Shown: positions 10,132 to 19,292, counted from the first letter of the stretch. The stretch is 64,000 nt of DNA from Intrasporangium calvum DSM 43043 (GCF_000184685.1 NC_014830.1:310001-374000); one strand, 5' to 3'. Notes: generated by a model not told the origin, from the letters alone. Numbers and translations: made by a program.

Positions 10132-12441
10132 CTACTTCTTCTTGACGGGCTCGAGCTCGACGAAGAGCACGTCCTGCGGCAGCTCGTCGACGACCGTGCC
10201 ATCTCGGTAGTGTCGCAGCCCGAGCCAGGTGATCCAGAGGAACGGCAGCACGCCGCCGATGATGAAGATGAGGTCGCCGGGCATGCGGCCCCACTCGAGC
10301 AGCGCGTTGGTGTTGTTGGTGATGAACGCGAGCTCCCGCGCCTCGTAGTAGCCCTGGCCCACCGAGTGGTAGAGCTGCAGCACGCCGAGGGGCAGCAGGG
10401 TCGCGAACACCATCCACGCCAAGCCGATGTTGAGGCTCCAGAAGGAGACCTTGGCCCACTTCTCGGGCCACTTGTCCGGCGGGATGAGGTAGCGCAGGGC
10501 GAACATCGCCAGGCCGACGGCAAGCATGCCGTAGACGCCCATCATCGCGGCATGGCCGTGGTTGGCGGTCAAGGCCGTGCCGATCTCGTAGTAGCTGACG
10601 ATCGGCAGGTTGATGAGGAAACCGAACACACCGGCGCCGAGGAAGTTCCAGAAGCCGACGGCGACGAGGAACATGACGGCCCAGCGGTGCGGGAACGGAG
10701 CGGACGTCTTGGCCTCCTGCCGGGCACCGAGCTGCATGAACGCCCAGGCCTCGACGGTGAGGAAGGTCAGCGGGATCACTTCAGCGGCGGAGAAGAATGC
10801 ACCCAGCGCCATGTGCTCCACCGGCGTGCCGGAGAAGTACAGGTGGTGCATCGTCCCGATGACGCCACCCATGGAGTAGAGGATGACGTCCATGAAGATG
10901 ATGCCGAGGGCGATCTTCTCCCGGACCACGCCGAGCATGACGAAGATGTACGCGACCATGACGGTCGTGAACAGCTCGAGGAAGTCCTCGACCCAGAGGT
11001 GCACGACCCAGAAGCGCCAGAACTCAGCGACCGTCAGGTGCGTCTCGCTCGAGGCGAGCAGGCCGACGGCGTAGAACGCCGGGATGGCGAGGGCCGAGAA
11101 GAAGAAGAGCCAGGGCATGTTGCCCTTGGACTCGCCCTTGAGGCGGGAGCGGATTCCCCTGAAGATCATGGTGATCCACAGGATCATGCCGACGGTGAGC
11201 AGGATCTGGAAGATGCGCGGCAGGTCGAGGTACTCCCACTGCTGCTGGAACAGCGGGCCCTTGGCCCATTCGACGCCGTGGATGGACAGCGCCTCCGCGG
11301 TGAGCGACCCGAAGACGACGACCGCGAGGGCCCCGAGGAGCGCGTAGGCGATCCGGTGCTGGCCCTTCGGCTCGCGGCCGGAGATGAGCGGCGTGAGGAA
11401 GATGCCGGCTGCGAGGAACCCTGCGGCGGTCCAGAAGAGGGACAGCTGGACGTGCCAGGTCCGCGCCAGGTTGTAGGGCAGCCACTGGGCCAGGTCGAAG
11501 CCGAAGAAGGACAGGATGTCGGCCCGGTAGTGCTCCGCCGCGGCCCCGACGACGACCTGGATGAGGAAGAGCAGCGCGATGACGAAGAAGAACCAGGCCG
11601 TCGCGCGTTGTGCGAGGGTGAGGCCGACGGTGCCCGGCTGCCGGAAGGCGATGGCGGGCGCCTCCTCGGAGTGCCAGCCGATCTTGCGGCTCCAGCGACC
11701 GTAGATGGCGAAGAGCAGCCCGGTCCCGCCGATGAGGGCGATGAGGGACAGGCCGGACCAGACGAGCAGGTCTGGGGTGGGGCCGTTCTCGACGCGGGGC
11801 TCCATCGGCCAGTTGTTCGTGTACGAGTAGTCGAACCCGGGGCGTTCGGCAGCGGAGGCCCAGGCGGTCCACGCGAAGAACGCGGTGAGCTGGTGGATCT
11901 GCTGCGGGTCGGTGATGAGACGCGGTTTGAGCCCGTACTTGGTGGAGTTCTCGCCGAAGAAGCCGGTGTAGTAGGCCTTGGCGTCCTGGAACGCGCTCAC
12001 CTGGTTGTCGGTGAAGGTGAGTACCCCGGTGGTCTCGTCGTAGCGGTTGGTGCGCCACTCCTCGACGTTGAGGGTCCGGGGGTCCTGGGCGCCGCTGTCG
12101 CGGATCTGGTGCTCGGTGAACTCGGTGGCGTGGCGGAGGTACTCGGCGGTGAAGTCCGGTCCGAGGTACCCGCCGTGGCCCATGATCGAGCCGTACTGCA
12201 TCAGCCCGCGGGCCTGGAAGATGACCTGGCCGGCGGTGATGTCCTCGGTGGTGAAGACGGTCTCGCCGCTCTGGCTCACCACCTTGTCCGGCTGGGGCAT
12301 CGAGGCGGTGTAGGTCCGGTAGGCGAGGATCCCCATCACGAAGAACCCGAAGAGCATGACGAGGGCGACGCCCTGGACCCAGCCCTTTCCTACCAGCATC
12401 TGTCGTTGCGAGGTGTCCCTCTGGGTTGGCGTAGCAACCAT
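10132..12441 (-). CDS. norB: quinol-dependent nitric oxide reductase (qNOR)
   Basis: Reduces 2 NO to N2O with electrons from quinol, in the cytoplasmic membrane; serves denitrification or NO detoxification. 769 aa, start ATG 12441 with CAGGAG upstream. The length and the N-terminal extension with large periplasmic domain (residues about 40-230) show the single-subunit quinol type. Metal ligands are visible: NLARTWHVQL (low-spin heme), VVHLWVEDFLELF and GTMHHLYF (FeB histidines), and LTANHGHAAMMGVYG (heme ligands). About 14 membrane segments follow the first helix. No other denitrification gene is nearby, so NO detoxification is the likelier role. Confidence 0.95.
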   Translation of the reverse strand: MVATPTQRDTSQRQMLVGKGWVQGVALVMLFGFFVMGILAYRTYTASMPQPDKVVSQSGETVFTTEDITAGQVIFQARGLMQYGSIMGHGGYLGPDFTAEYLRHATEFTEHQIRDSGAQDPRTLNVEEWRTNRYDETTGVLTFTDNQVSAFQDAKAYYTGFFGENSTKYGLKPRLITDPQQIHQLTAFFAWTAWASAAERPGFDYSYTNNWPMEPRVENGPTPDLLVWSGLSLIALIGGTGLLFAIYGRWSRKIGWHSEEAPAIAFRQPGTVGLTLAQRATAWFFFVIALLFLIQVVVGAAAEHYRADILSFFGFDLAQWLPYNLARTWHVQLSLFWTAAGFLAAGIFLTPLISGREPKGQHRIAYALLGALAVVVFGSLTAEALSIHGVEWAKGPLFQQQWEYLDLPRIFQILLTVGMILWITMIFRGIRSRLKGESKGNMPWLFFFSALAIPAFYAVGLLASSETHLTVAEFWRFWVVHLWVEDFLELFTTVMVAYIFVMLGVVREKIALGIIFMDVILYSMGGVIGTMHHLYFSGTPVEHMALGAFFSAAEVIPLTFLTVEAWAFMQLGARQEAKTSAPFPHRWAVMFLVAVGFWNFLGAGVFGFLINLPIVSYYEIGTALTANHGHAAMMGVYGMLAVGLAMFALRYLIPPDKWPEKWAKVSFWSLNIGLAWMVFATLLPLGVLQLYHSVGQGYYEARELAFITNNTNALLEWGRMPGDLIFIIGGVLPFLWITWLGLRHYRDGTVVDELPQDVLFVELEPVKKK

Positions 12442-12554
12442 GCGCTGCTCCTGGAGTTTTCTACGGTCAAGGCCAGTGAAAATCAGTGGAACTGTAGCAG
12501 TGGTTGGGACCGTACTACTGAGGGGGTCGGGCCGCGAGGGGTGACACGGTCGGA

Positions 12555-12583
12555 CAGCCCCCCGCCGTCGTGGCGGGGGGCTG
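12555..12583 (-). terminator. strong GC hairpin after the 12651-13331 gene
   Basis: Perfect 12-base stem (CAGCCCCCCGCC and its complement) with a 5-base loop. It lies 68 bases past the stop of the minus-strand gene 12651-13331 and ahead of norB. There is no clear T-run. Confidence 0.6.
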
Positions 12584-12588
12584 TGGCC

Positions 12589-12603
12589 GTATGCCGCTGG
12601 GCT
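12589..12603 (+). repeat. dispersed 15-bp motif, copy 4
   Basis: Exact GTATGCCGCTGGGCT directly beside the terminator hairpin at 12555-12583. Confidence 0.7.
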
Positions 12604-12650
12604 CGGTTCCGTCTGCCGGCTCACTCGGGTGGTGGGCCCGATTGACCTGC

Positions 12651-13331
12651 TCAGCGGACGGGGGCGGCCTTGCGGTAGAAGGCTCCTCCCTTTCCGGGCC
12701 GGTCGTGCTCGAGGAGGGACTGGTCGGTGATGGTGATCCCGGGGCCGGCGACGACGGCGAAGAACACCGTCTGTCCGACGACGACATCGACCTCCGCCGG
12801 CTCGGCCTGGCCGTCGTTGACCATGACGACGGTGCCCTGGCGCTGGGACCGGGCCCAGGCGCGCTGCCCCTTGGCCGTGGAGACGTCCGGGTTGGTGACG
12901 CGGACAACGCCCCGGGCACCGGAGCCGTGCGCGTCGGCCCACTCGTAGACGCCCTCGCTCGTGAAGGCGTGGGTGTAGCCGGACTCGTTGACGAGGCGCT
13001 CGCTGGTGAAGAACTCCTTCTCCCCGACGACGACGAAGGGGCGCGTGCCCGCTCCGGGTGCGTGCCACATCACCATGTCGCCGGCGTTGATGCTCAGCTT
13101 CGGCTGGTCGGGCACGAGCGTGCGGCCCTCGCGGTGCACGACGACGAGGGTCTGGCGCATCTCGCCGCGCTTCGGCTCGCCCTCACCGACGGTGATGACG
13201 TAGGGGTGGTCCTGCGTGTAGCGCCCGGTCCCGGCGGGGCCCAGCGCGTAGCGGTAGGTGCCGGGCCGCATGAACCGCTGCCCGTAGGTGTCGGTTCCCC
13301 GCAGTGCCCTGCTGTCAAGGTGGTCTGTCAT
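12651..13331 (-). CDS. cupredoxin-like protein of unknown function
   Basis: 226 aa from ATG 13331. Residues about 80-145 look like a cupredoxin-type beta sandwich: INAGDMVMWHAPG, GYTHAFTSEGVYEWADAHG and a closing RGVVRVTNP strand. His residues sit where copper ligands may occur, but no Cys-His-Met ligand set is clear. A second half (TVVMVNDGQAEPAEV, GQTVFFAVVAGPG) may be a degenerate repeat of the fold. No signal peptide. It is last in a tight same-strand cluster with 13345-14148 and 14158-14880. Function unknown. Confidence 0.65.
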   Translation of the reverse strand: MTDHLDSRALRGTDTYGQRFMRPGTYRYALGPAGTGRYTQDHPYVITVGEGEPKRGEMRQTLVVVHREGRTLVPDQPKLSINAGDMVMWHAPGAGTRPFVVVGEKEFFTSERLVNESGYTHAFTSEGVYEWADAHGSGARGVVRVTNPDVSTAKGQRAWARSQRQGTVVMVNDGQAEPAEVDVVVGQTVFFAVVAGPGITITDQSLLEHDRPGKGGAFYRKAAPVR

Positions 13332-13344
13332 GGCTCGGCCCTCC

Positions 13345-14148
13345 TCAGGCGCTGATGTCGGCGGTGAGGACGAGCTCGTCCTCGGGTGCGTTGTGCTGGA
13401 CCTCTGCGCCGATGGCGTCGAGGTGGACGAAGACGGCTGGGTCCGAGGCCCCGGCGGACGGGAGCACCTCGAACCACTCGGGTTGGTCGTAGACCGGGAA
13501 GCGCGTCCCCGAGATGAACGGCGAGATGATCGGCCCGAGCCACCCGGTGAGTCCGGCCACGCCGATGGCGGACGCGACGGCGATGGCCAGCCCGGCGAGG
13601 AACGGTCCGATGAAGGGGACCCAGGCGACGGCTGCAGCGACGGCGAGCCCGATGGCCGTGACGATGGCGGCGGTGCCGGGGCCGAACGAGAGGCTGGGCA
13701 CACCCTGGACGACACCCTCGACCTTCCAGACGCCACCGGCGAGGCCGACGACGATGCCCAGGTCCACGGTCGCCTTGACGAAGTCGCCGAACGACAGCGG
13801 GACCGACAGGGTGGGCCAGGTGATGTCGATGGCCGGCGTGCAGACCTTGCCGACGCACGGGATGGTGACGCACACCTGTGGGATGTGGATCTCGGGCAGG
13901 AAGTCGCCGAGGTCGATGCTCAGCGTGAGGGTGGCGGTCCAGTCGAGCCGCAGGTCGGCGACCCGGATCGTGTCCGGCGGGATGAGGTCGACCGTACCGT
14001 TCGTGAGCGTGCCCGTGACGGAGTAGGACGCCCCGAACGGGCCGAGGCTCGAGGAGCCGGAGGTCGACTGCGGGCCGACTCCGGCGACGACGATGTCGAG
14101 GAAGTCGTTGGCGGCGCCCTCGTCGATGGCGGCGATGATCTCTGACAT
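13345..14148 (-). CDS. hypothetical protein, amphipathic beta-rich with hydrophobic helix
   Basis: 267 aa, ATG 14148. Not recognised. The opening (EIIAAIDEGAANDFLDIV) resembles the opening of its neighbour, and both continue with alternating beta strands (TLTNGTVDLIPPDTIRVADL, LDWTATLTLSIDLGD). That pattern recalls tubular lipid-binding (TULIP/P47-like) proteins; this is inference. A Gly/Ala/Val-rich hydrophobic stretch at about residues 160-205 could insert in membrane. Two close Cys (CVTIPC, then GKVC) are present. No signal peptide. It lies 9 bases after the 14158-14880 gene stop. Confidence 0.6.
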   Translation of the reverse strand: MSEIIAAIDEGAANDFLDIVVAGVGPQSTSGSSSLGPFGASYSVTGTLTNGTVDLIPPDTIRVADLRLDWTATLTLSIDLGDFLPEIHIPQVCVTIPCVGKVCTPAIDITWPTLSVPLSFGDFVKATVDLGIVVGLAGGVWKVEGVVQGVPSLSFGPGTAAIVTAIGLAVAAAVAWVPFIGPFLAGLAIAVASAIGVAGLTGWLGPIISPFISGTRFPVYDQPEWFEVLPSAGASDPAVFVHLDAIGAEVQHNAPEDELVLTADISA

Positions 14149-14157
14149 GGCTGGCTC

Positions 14158-14880
14158 CTAGAGGTTTCCGCGCGCGAGGACGACGTCGGTGTCGATGAGC
14201 GGCCCGACGGTCGGGGTCAGGCTGAAGGCGCCCGCCTGCAACGCCGAGACGGGAAGGCGGACCTGGGCGAGTGCGGCGCGCAGCATCTGGGCGAGGAGGC
14301 ACTCGAGGACGGACTCGAGCTCGTCGGGGTGGATGTCGACGATCTCGACGGCGTCGAGGGCGAACCCGACGGCCGGTCCGCCGGCCGTGGACGTGCCCAC
14401 GAGGTGCCCGACGGCGAAGACGTCGAGCTTGGTGCAGACCGGGTGCTCGACCTTGCTGGGCTTGTCGTCCCACGGCCGGTCCCGGTTGGGCTCGTCCGGG
14501 TGGTCGTGCCCGTCGTCCTTCCCGCCGTCGTCCTTCCCGCCGTCGTCGCGGCGCCCGCCCTTGCGGCAGTCGACGCAGAGCTCGACCGTGGTCGAGAGGC
14601 TGAACTGCCCGGGCCCGAGCGACAGCTCCGGCGGCAGCGGGCTGTCCTCGTCGAACAGGTCGAGGTGCGGGATCGAGAACCGGACGTGCCACTCGATCCC
14701 GCCGCTGCCCGGGAAGAGGATCGGTGGCATCTGCGTGTCGTAGACGTCCGAGGCCGGGACGAACGCGGGCGAGCCGTAGGACAGCAGGTGCGGCCTCGTC
14801 TGGCAGATCGCCGTGACGAGGTCGTTGATCGCGGTCTCGTGTGCGGACACGAAGACCTCTGAGCTCTCGGTGAGACTCAT
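14158..14880 (-). CDS. hypothetical protein with Asp/Gly/Lys linker
   Basis: 240 aa, first gene of the 14880-12651 cluster; ATG 14880 with GGGGGAAAC upstream. N-terminal helix HETAINDLVTAICQTRP, beta-rich middle (IEWHVRFSIPHLDLFD, QFSLSTTVELCVDCRKGG), then a low-complexity linker with repeated GKDDG units (residues about 120-150). A C-terminal helix (DELESVLECLLAQMLRAALAQ) and strands LPVSALQAGAFSLTPT follow. A start helix, sheet and late helix followed by VSAL..GAFSLT is reminiscent of P47/TULIP proteins. Function unknown; no signal peptide. Confidence 0.6.
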   Translation of the reverse strand: MSLTESSEVFVSAHETAINDLVTAICQTRPHLLSYGSPAFVPASDVYDTQMPPILFPGSGGIEWHVRFSIPHLDLFDEDSPLPPELSLGPGQFSLSTTVELCVDCRKGGRRDDGGKDDGGKDDGHDHPDEPNRDRPWDDKPSKVEHPVCTKLDVFAVGHLVGTSTAGGPAVGFALDAVEIVDIHPDELESVLECLLAQMLRAALAQVRLPVSALQAGAFSLTPTVGPLIDTDVVLARGNL

Positions 14881-14893
14881 GTTTCCCCCAATG

Positions 14894-14930
14894 TGATGTG
14901 ACAGCCGGCGTGGAGCCGACTGTCACATCA
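14894..14930. promoter_or_regulatory. 11-base inverted repeat upstream of 14158-14880
   Basis: TGATGTGACAG at 14894-14904 pairs exactly with CTGTCACATCA at 14920-14930. It stands a few bases ahead of the ribosome site of the 14880 gene and 34 bases past the etfD stop. It could terminate etfD, act as an operator, or form a leader hairpin. Confidence 0.55.
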
Positions 14931-14963
14931 GATGGGGGGCGGACGGGCCGTGATACCTCTCGG

Positions 14964-17327
14964 TCAGATGGCGGGCTCCGGGGTCGGTGCGTCGGGCACG
15001 GCGTGCGCCTGCTCGACACTCGCGCCGCCGTCACCACGGCGGACCGCGGCGAGGAGCATCTGGGCGACGTCGACGACCTCGACCTCACCCTCGGCCTTCT
15101 TGCCTTCCTGGACGGCGGCGTTGAGGCCGTCGGTGAGCATCACCTTGCAGAACGGGCAGCCGATCGCGATCCGGTCGGCTCCGGTGGCCAGGGCCTCCTC
15201 GGTGCGGTTGGTGTTGATCCGGGTGCCGAGCTTCTCCTCCATCCACATCCGGGCGCCGCCGGCGCCGCAGCAGAAGGACTTCTCGCCGCTGCGCTCCATC
15301 TCGGCGTACTCGACGCCGGGCAGGATCTGGAGCAGCTCGCGCGGCGGCGCGTACACCTGGTTGTGCCGGCCGAGGTAGCACGGGTCGTGGTAGGTCACCT
15401 TCGATCCGGTCGATCCGGCGCGGGACATCCCGAGACCGTCCCCGTCGCCGGGCCGGGCGACCGGGGTGAGGCGCTTCTCGCGGACGAGCCGGTTGAGCAG
15501 CTGGGTGTGGTGCAGCACCTCGTAGGTCCCCCCGAGCTGCGGGTACTCGTTCTTGATCGTGTTGAAGCAGTGCGCGCAGGTGACGACGATCTTCGTCGCG
15601 CCGACCTCGTTGAGGACCTCGACGTTCTGCTGGGCGAGCATCTGGAAGAGGAACTCGTTGCCGGCGCGCCGAGCCGAGTCGCCCGTGCACGCCTCGCCGT
15701 CGCCGAGGACGGCGAACCTCACGTCGGCCAGGTGGAGCAGCTCGGCGACCGCGCGGGTCGTCTTCTTGGCCCGGTCCTCGTAGGCGCCGGCGCAGCCGAC
15801 CCAGAAGAGGTAGTCGACATCTTCCAAGGCCTCGACGTCTGAGCTGCCTGAACCGCCGACCTGTGGCACGTCGAAGGGCAGGTCCTTGGCCCAGTCCATC
15901 CGCAGCCGCGGGGCGAGACCCCAGGGGTTCGCGTTCTTCTCGAGGTTCTTGAACAGGCCGCCGAGCTCGGACGGGAATGCCGACTCGATGAGGTTCTTGT
16001 AGCGGCGCATGTCGACGATCGCGTCGACGTGCTCGATGTCGACCGGGCACTGCTCGACGCAGGCGCCGCACGTGGTGCAGGACCACAGCACGTCCTGGTC
16101 GATGACCGCGCCGCCCCCGTCCGGAGCGCCGTACGGCTGGTAGGCGCCGAGCGGGTCGGTGATGTCGTACCCGGTCTCGCCGACGAGCTGGTCGACCGCG
16201 ACGGCGGCCTTGGTCCTCTCGGAGAAGGAGCCCGCGTCGATCCCCTTGGCGCGGACCTCCTCGGAGGCCTGTAGCCACGGCGCCTTGGCGTGGGCGTGAT
16301 CGCGCAGGGACATGACGAGCAGCTTCGGGGACAGCGGCTTGTCGGTGTTCCACGCGGGGCACTGGCTCTGGCAGCGGCCGCACTCGGTGCACGTCGTGAA
16401 GTCGAGCAGGCCCTTCCAGGTGAAGTCCTCGATCTTGCCCACGCCGAGAGCGGCGTCCTCGTCGAGGTCGTCGACGTTCTCGAAGTCGAGCGGCTCGCCG
16501 TTGACCCGGATCGGCTGCAGCTCGCCCAGGGAGGTGCGCCCGTCGGCGTGGCGCTTCCAGAAGATGTTGAAGAACGCGAGGAAGCGGTGCCAGGCGACCC
16601 CCATCGTCGGGTTGAGCGCGATGGTGATCATCCACGCCATGGAGATGAGGATCTTCAGGGTGGCGATGACGACGATGGCGCCCTCCAGCGCCGCGACGGA
16701 CAGACCGGTGAAGGACTCGCCGAGCCAGGCAGTCATCGGGAAGTTCAGGGCGCTCGCCGTGTCGAGGCCCTCGACCTTGGCCAGGGCGTACTCGAGCACG
16801 CGCAGGGCGAGGATGCACAGGGTGACGCCGAGGATGGTCAGCTCGACGTAGTAGGCCTGCCACCACGTCGACCCGAAGAACCGGCTCCGACGGCCGTGCT
16901 CGCCGGCTGCGGAGCGCGGGTGGTTCTGCTGGCGGATCGCCATCAGCAGGACGATGCCGAGGAGGCCGGTCCAGGCGAAGAACTCGGTGATCCACTCGTA
17001 GGGCGGGAAGTGGCCGATGAGGGGCAGCGTCCAGGACGGCTCGAAGAGCTGCCCGAACGCGTTGATCAAGGTGAAGAAGAGGATCCCGAAGCTGACCATC
17101 GTGAACCAGTGGGCGATGGCCACCACGGGCAGGCGCGACATCCGGGTGTGCCCGAGGAACTCGCGCACCAAGGTGACGGTCCGGGCCCCCTTGTCGTCCC
17201 CGCGGTACTCCGGCTGGCCGAGCCGGAAGGTCGCCACGTAGTGGTTGATCGTCTTGGTGAGCAGCGCGACCCCCACCACGGTGATGGCGAGGCTGATCAC
17301 GATCGCGATGATCTGGAGGACAGTCAT
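14964..17327 (-). CDS. etfD: EtfD-type Fe-S membrane oxidoreductase
   Basis: 787 aa, fusion of a membrane cytochrome-b-like part and a heterodisulfide-reductase-like part. Six or so helices (residues 1-250) match the NarI-like quinone module. Two 4Fe-4S clusters follow, CTECGRCQSQCP and CTTCGACVEQCP, then two CCG-type domains (VTCAHCFNTIKNEYP; SFCCGAGGARMW; GCPFCKVMLTDG). This architecture matches mycobacterial Rv0338c/EtfD, which passes electrons from electron-transfer flavoprotein to menaquinone during fatty-acid oxidation. etfAB are not in the window. Ends 84 bases before the next gene, with a hairpin between. Confidence 0.88.
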   Translation of the reverse strand: MTVLQIIAIVISLAITVVGVALLTKTINHYVATFRLGQPEYRGDDKGARTVTLVREFLGHTRMSRLPVVAIAHWFTMVSFGILFFTLINAFGQLFEPSWTLPLIGHFPPYEWITEFFAWTGLLGIVLLMAIRQQNHPRSAAGEHGRRSRFFGSTWWQAYYVELTILGVTLCILALRVLEYALAKVEGLDTASALNFPMTAWLGESFTGLSVAALEGAIVVIATLKILISMAWMITIALNPTMGVAWHRFLAFFNIFWKRHADGRTSLGELQPIRVNGEPLDFENVDDLDEDAALGVGKIEDFTWKGLLDFTTCTECGRCQSQCPAWNTDKPLSPKLLVMSLRDHAHAKAPWLQASEEVRAKGIDAGSFSERTKAAVAVDQLVGETGYDITDPLGAYQPYGAPDGGGAVIDQDVLWSCTTCGACVEQCPVDIEHVDAIVDMRRYKNLIESAFPSELGGLFKNLEKNANPWGLAPRLRMDWAKDLPFDVPQVGGSGSSDVEALEDVDYLFWVGCAGAYEDRAKKTTRAVAELLHLADVRFAVLGDGEACTGDSARRAGNEFLFQMLAQQNVEVLNEVGATKIVVTCAHCFNTIKNEYPQLGGTYEVLHHTQLLNRLVREKRLTPVARPGDGDGLGMSRAGSTGSKVTYHDPCYLGRHNQVYAPPRELLQILPGVEYAEMERSGEKSFCCGAGGARMWMEEKLGTRINTNRTEEALATGADRIAIGCPFCKVMLTDGLNAAVQEGKKAEGEVEVVDVAQMLLAAVRRGDGGASVEQAHAVPDAPTPEPAI

Positions 17328-17429
17328 GCGGGGAAGTGTACTGAGGCCTGAGCGGCCGCTTAGTGGTTTGTGACGGCGGTCCCAGCCTCCGGGTGGGGGA
17401 CCTCACTCGGCGTTTTCTCCGCCCCGTAC

Positions 17430-17459
17430 TTGGCAAGTGATAACCAAGTATTGGAATAT
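17430..17459 (+). promoter_or_regulatory. AT-rich promoter/operator candidate upstream of cysK
   Basis: A conspicuously AT-rich patch in otherwise GC-rich DNA. TTGGCA (17430-17435) and GAATAT (17454-17459) are spaced 18 bases, like -35/-10 boxes. CCAAGTATTGG (17444-17454) is a perfect palindrome with a 3-base centre, and TTGG/CCAA arms also pair across 17430-17447. A sulfur-responsive operator is inference. Confidence 0.5.
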
Positions 17460-17565
17460 GCATAAGGAGAACTCGGTTGTCGGGGACAATCGGGGAACCC
17501 AGACCATCCAGCTGCTCCGATCCCGCTCCGATCCCGCTCCGACAACCGCTCAAGAGGTGCTACCC

Positions 17566-18495
17566 ATGCCGATCTACGACGACGTGACCAAGCTCATCGG
17601 CAACACGCCGCTGGTCCGCCTCAACAAGGTGACCGACGGGGCCGAGGCCACCGTCGCCGCCAAGCTCGAGTTCTACAACCCCGCGAGCTCGGTGAAGGAC
17701 CGCATCGGTGTCGCCATCGTCGACGCGGCCGAGGCGAGCGGTGAGCTCAGGCCGGGCGGCACCATCGTCGAGGCCACCTCCGGCAACACCGGTATCGCCC
17801 TCGCCATGGTGGGCGCGGCTCGCGGTTACGACGTCGTGCTGACGATGCCCGAGTCGATGTCCAAGGAGCGCCGCGCCCTGCTGCGGGCCTTCGGCGCCGA
17901 GCTCGTCCTCACCGACCCGGCCACCGGCATGAAGGGCGCCGTCGAGCGCGCCGAGCAGATCGCCGCCGAGCGGGGCGGGGTGCTCGCCCGCCAGTTCGCC
18001 AACGAGGCGAACCCGGAGATCCACCGCAAGACGACCGCCGAGGAGATCTGGAAGGACACCGACGGCCAGGTCGACATCGTCGTGGCCGGCATCGGCACCG
18101 GCGGCACCATCACCGGCGTGGGTCAGGTCCTCAAGGCGCGCAAGCCGGGCGTCAAGATCATCGCGGTCGAGCCCGAGGAGTCGGCCATCCTCAACGGCGG
18201 CCAGCCCGGCCCGCACAAGATCCAGGGGATCGGCGCGAACTTCGTCCCCGAGGTCCTCGACACCACCGTCTACGACGAGGTCATCGACATCAACGCGTCG
18301 ACCGCCGTCGAGTACGCCCGCCGGGCCGCCACCGAGGAGGGCCTCCTCGTCGGGATCAGCTCCGGCGCCGCCATCGCCGCCGCCGTCCAGGTGGCCGCGC
18401 GCCCCGAGAGCAAGGGCAAGACCATCGTCGTCATCGTCCCGTCGTTCGGCGAGCGCTACCTCTCCACGATCCTCTTCGAGGGTCTCGTCGACTGA
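17566..18495 (+). CDS. cysK: cysteine synthase A (O-acetylserine sulfhydrylase)
   Basis: Makes L-cysteine from O-acetylserine and sulfide with pyridoxal phosphate, in the cytoplasm. 309 aa from ATG 17566 with AGAGGTG upstream. PLP lysine in [11 protein letters not shown], substrate loop TSGNTG, phosphate loop GTGGTITG, and SSGAAIAAA near the C-terminus. Full length for the family. cysE, which makes its substrate, begins 15 bases downstream, so the pair forms the cysteine synthase operon. Confidence 0.97.
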   Translation: MPIYDDVTKLIGNTPLVRLNKVTDGAEATVAAKLEFYNPASSVKDRIGVAIVDAAEASGELRPGGTIVEATSGNTGIALAMVGAARGYDVVLTMPESMSKERRALLRAFGAELVLTDPATGMKGAVERAEQIAAERGGVLARQFANEANPEIHRKTTAEEIWKDTDGQVDIVVAGIGTGGTITGVGQVLKARKPGVKIIAVEPEESAILNGGQPGPHKIQGIGANFVPEVLDTTVYDEVIDINASTAVEYARRAATEEGLLVGISSGAAIAAAVQVAARPESKGKTIVVIVPSFGERYLSTILFEGLVD

Positions 18496-18510
18496 GCCGA
18501 AGGGCCCATC

Positions 18511-19221
18511 ATGACCACCGCCGCGAAGCGTGAGGACGTCGCACCGACGCCCGCGCACGCCACCCCGCTGAAGCTCGTCCGCACGCCCGACGGCGAGCCG
18601 GCTCAGCGGCATACGGCAAAGAAGACGTCGTATGCCGCTGGGCTCGGTCTCGTCCGGAAGGTCACCCAGCGCGTCCGCGAGGACCTCGACGGCGCCCTCG
18701 AGCGCGACCCCGCCGCGTCGTCACGGCTCGAGGTGGCGCTGACCTCGCCCGGGCTGCACGCCATCTGGGCGCACCGCGGCCTCCACGAGCTGTGGAAGCT
18801 GCCCGGTGGGCGGCTGCCGGCCCGGGTCCTCGCCACGGTCACGCGTTCGGTCACCGGCGTCGAGATCCACCCCGCCGCACAGATCGGGCGTCGGTTCTTC
18901 ATCGACCACGGCATGGGCGTCGTCATCGGCGAGACGGCCGAGGTGGGCGACGACGTCATGCTCTACCACGGTGTGACTCTCGGGGGCCGCTCGATGGAGC
19001 ACGTCAAGCGCCACCCCACGGTCGGCAACCGCGTCACCATCGGCGCGGGCGCGCGCGTGCTCGGCCCGGTCCTCGTCGGCGACGACACGCAGATCGGTGC
19101 GAACGCCGTCGTCGTCAAGGACGTGCCCTCCGGAGCCGTCGCCGTGGGTGTGCCCGCCGAGCTGCGGTTCCCCAAGCGGGACGCCACCAACCACTGGCTC
19201 GACCCCGCGATGTTCATCTGA
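18511..19221 (+). CDS. cysE: serine O-acetyltransferase with repeat-derived N-terminal extension
   Basis: Makes O-acetylserine from serine and acetyl-CoA for CysK. 236 aa from ATG 18511 (GAAGGG upstream). Left-handed beta-helix hexapeptide repeats run through [26 protein letters not shown]; the catalytic histidines are in FIDHG and [10 protein letters not shown]. The first 45 residues are not typical of the family. They contain [15 protein letters not shown], encoded by two inverted copies of the dispersed motif (18600-18644). No start codon lies between that block and the conserved [16 protein letters not shown], so the repeat is translated. Confidence 0.93.
   Translation: MTTAAKREDVAPTPAHATPLKLVRTPDGEPAQRHTAKKTSYAAGLGLVRKVTQRVREDLDGALERDPAASSRLEVALTSPGLHAIWAHRGLHELWKLPGGRLPARVLATVTRSVTGVEIHPAAQIGRRFFIDHGMGVVIGETAEVGDDVMLYHGVTLGGRSMEHVKRHPTVGNRVTIGAGARVLGPVLVGDDTQIGANAVVVKDVPSGAVAVGVPAELRFPKRDATNHWLDPAMFI
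18600..18644. repeat. inverted pair of dispersed motif inside cysE (copy 5)
   Basis: AGCGGCATAC (18605-18614) and its exact partner in GTATGCCGCTGGGCT (18630-18644) face each other across 15 bases, forming a stem-loop inside the cysE coding region. The left copy has two mismatches to the 15-bp consensus. Confidence 0.8.
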
Positions 19222-19292
19222 GGGAGCCGGCGTCGGTGTTTGCCGGTCGCCGCCCCGGGTATCCGTGGAGCGAGGCGTTCTGCCTCCGAGCG

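Noticed and set aside
10210-12645. 811-residue open frame opposite norB
   Set aside because: Shadow of norB in high-GC DNA; the minus strand has clear qNOR motifs.
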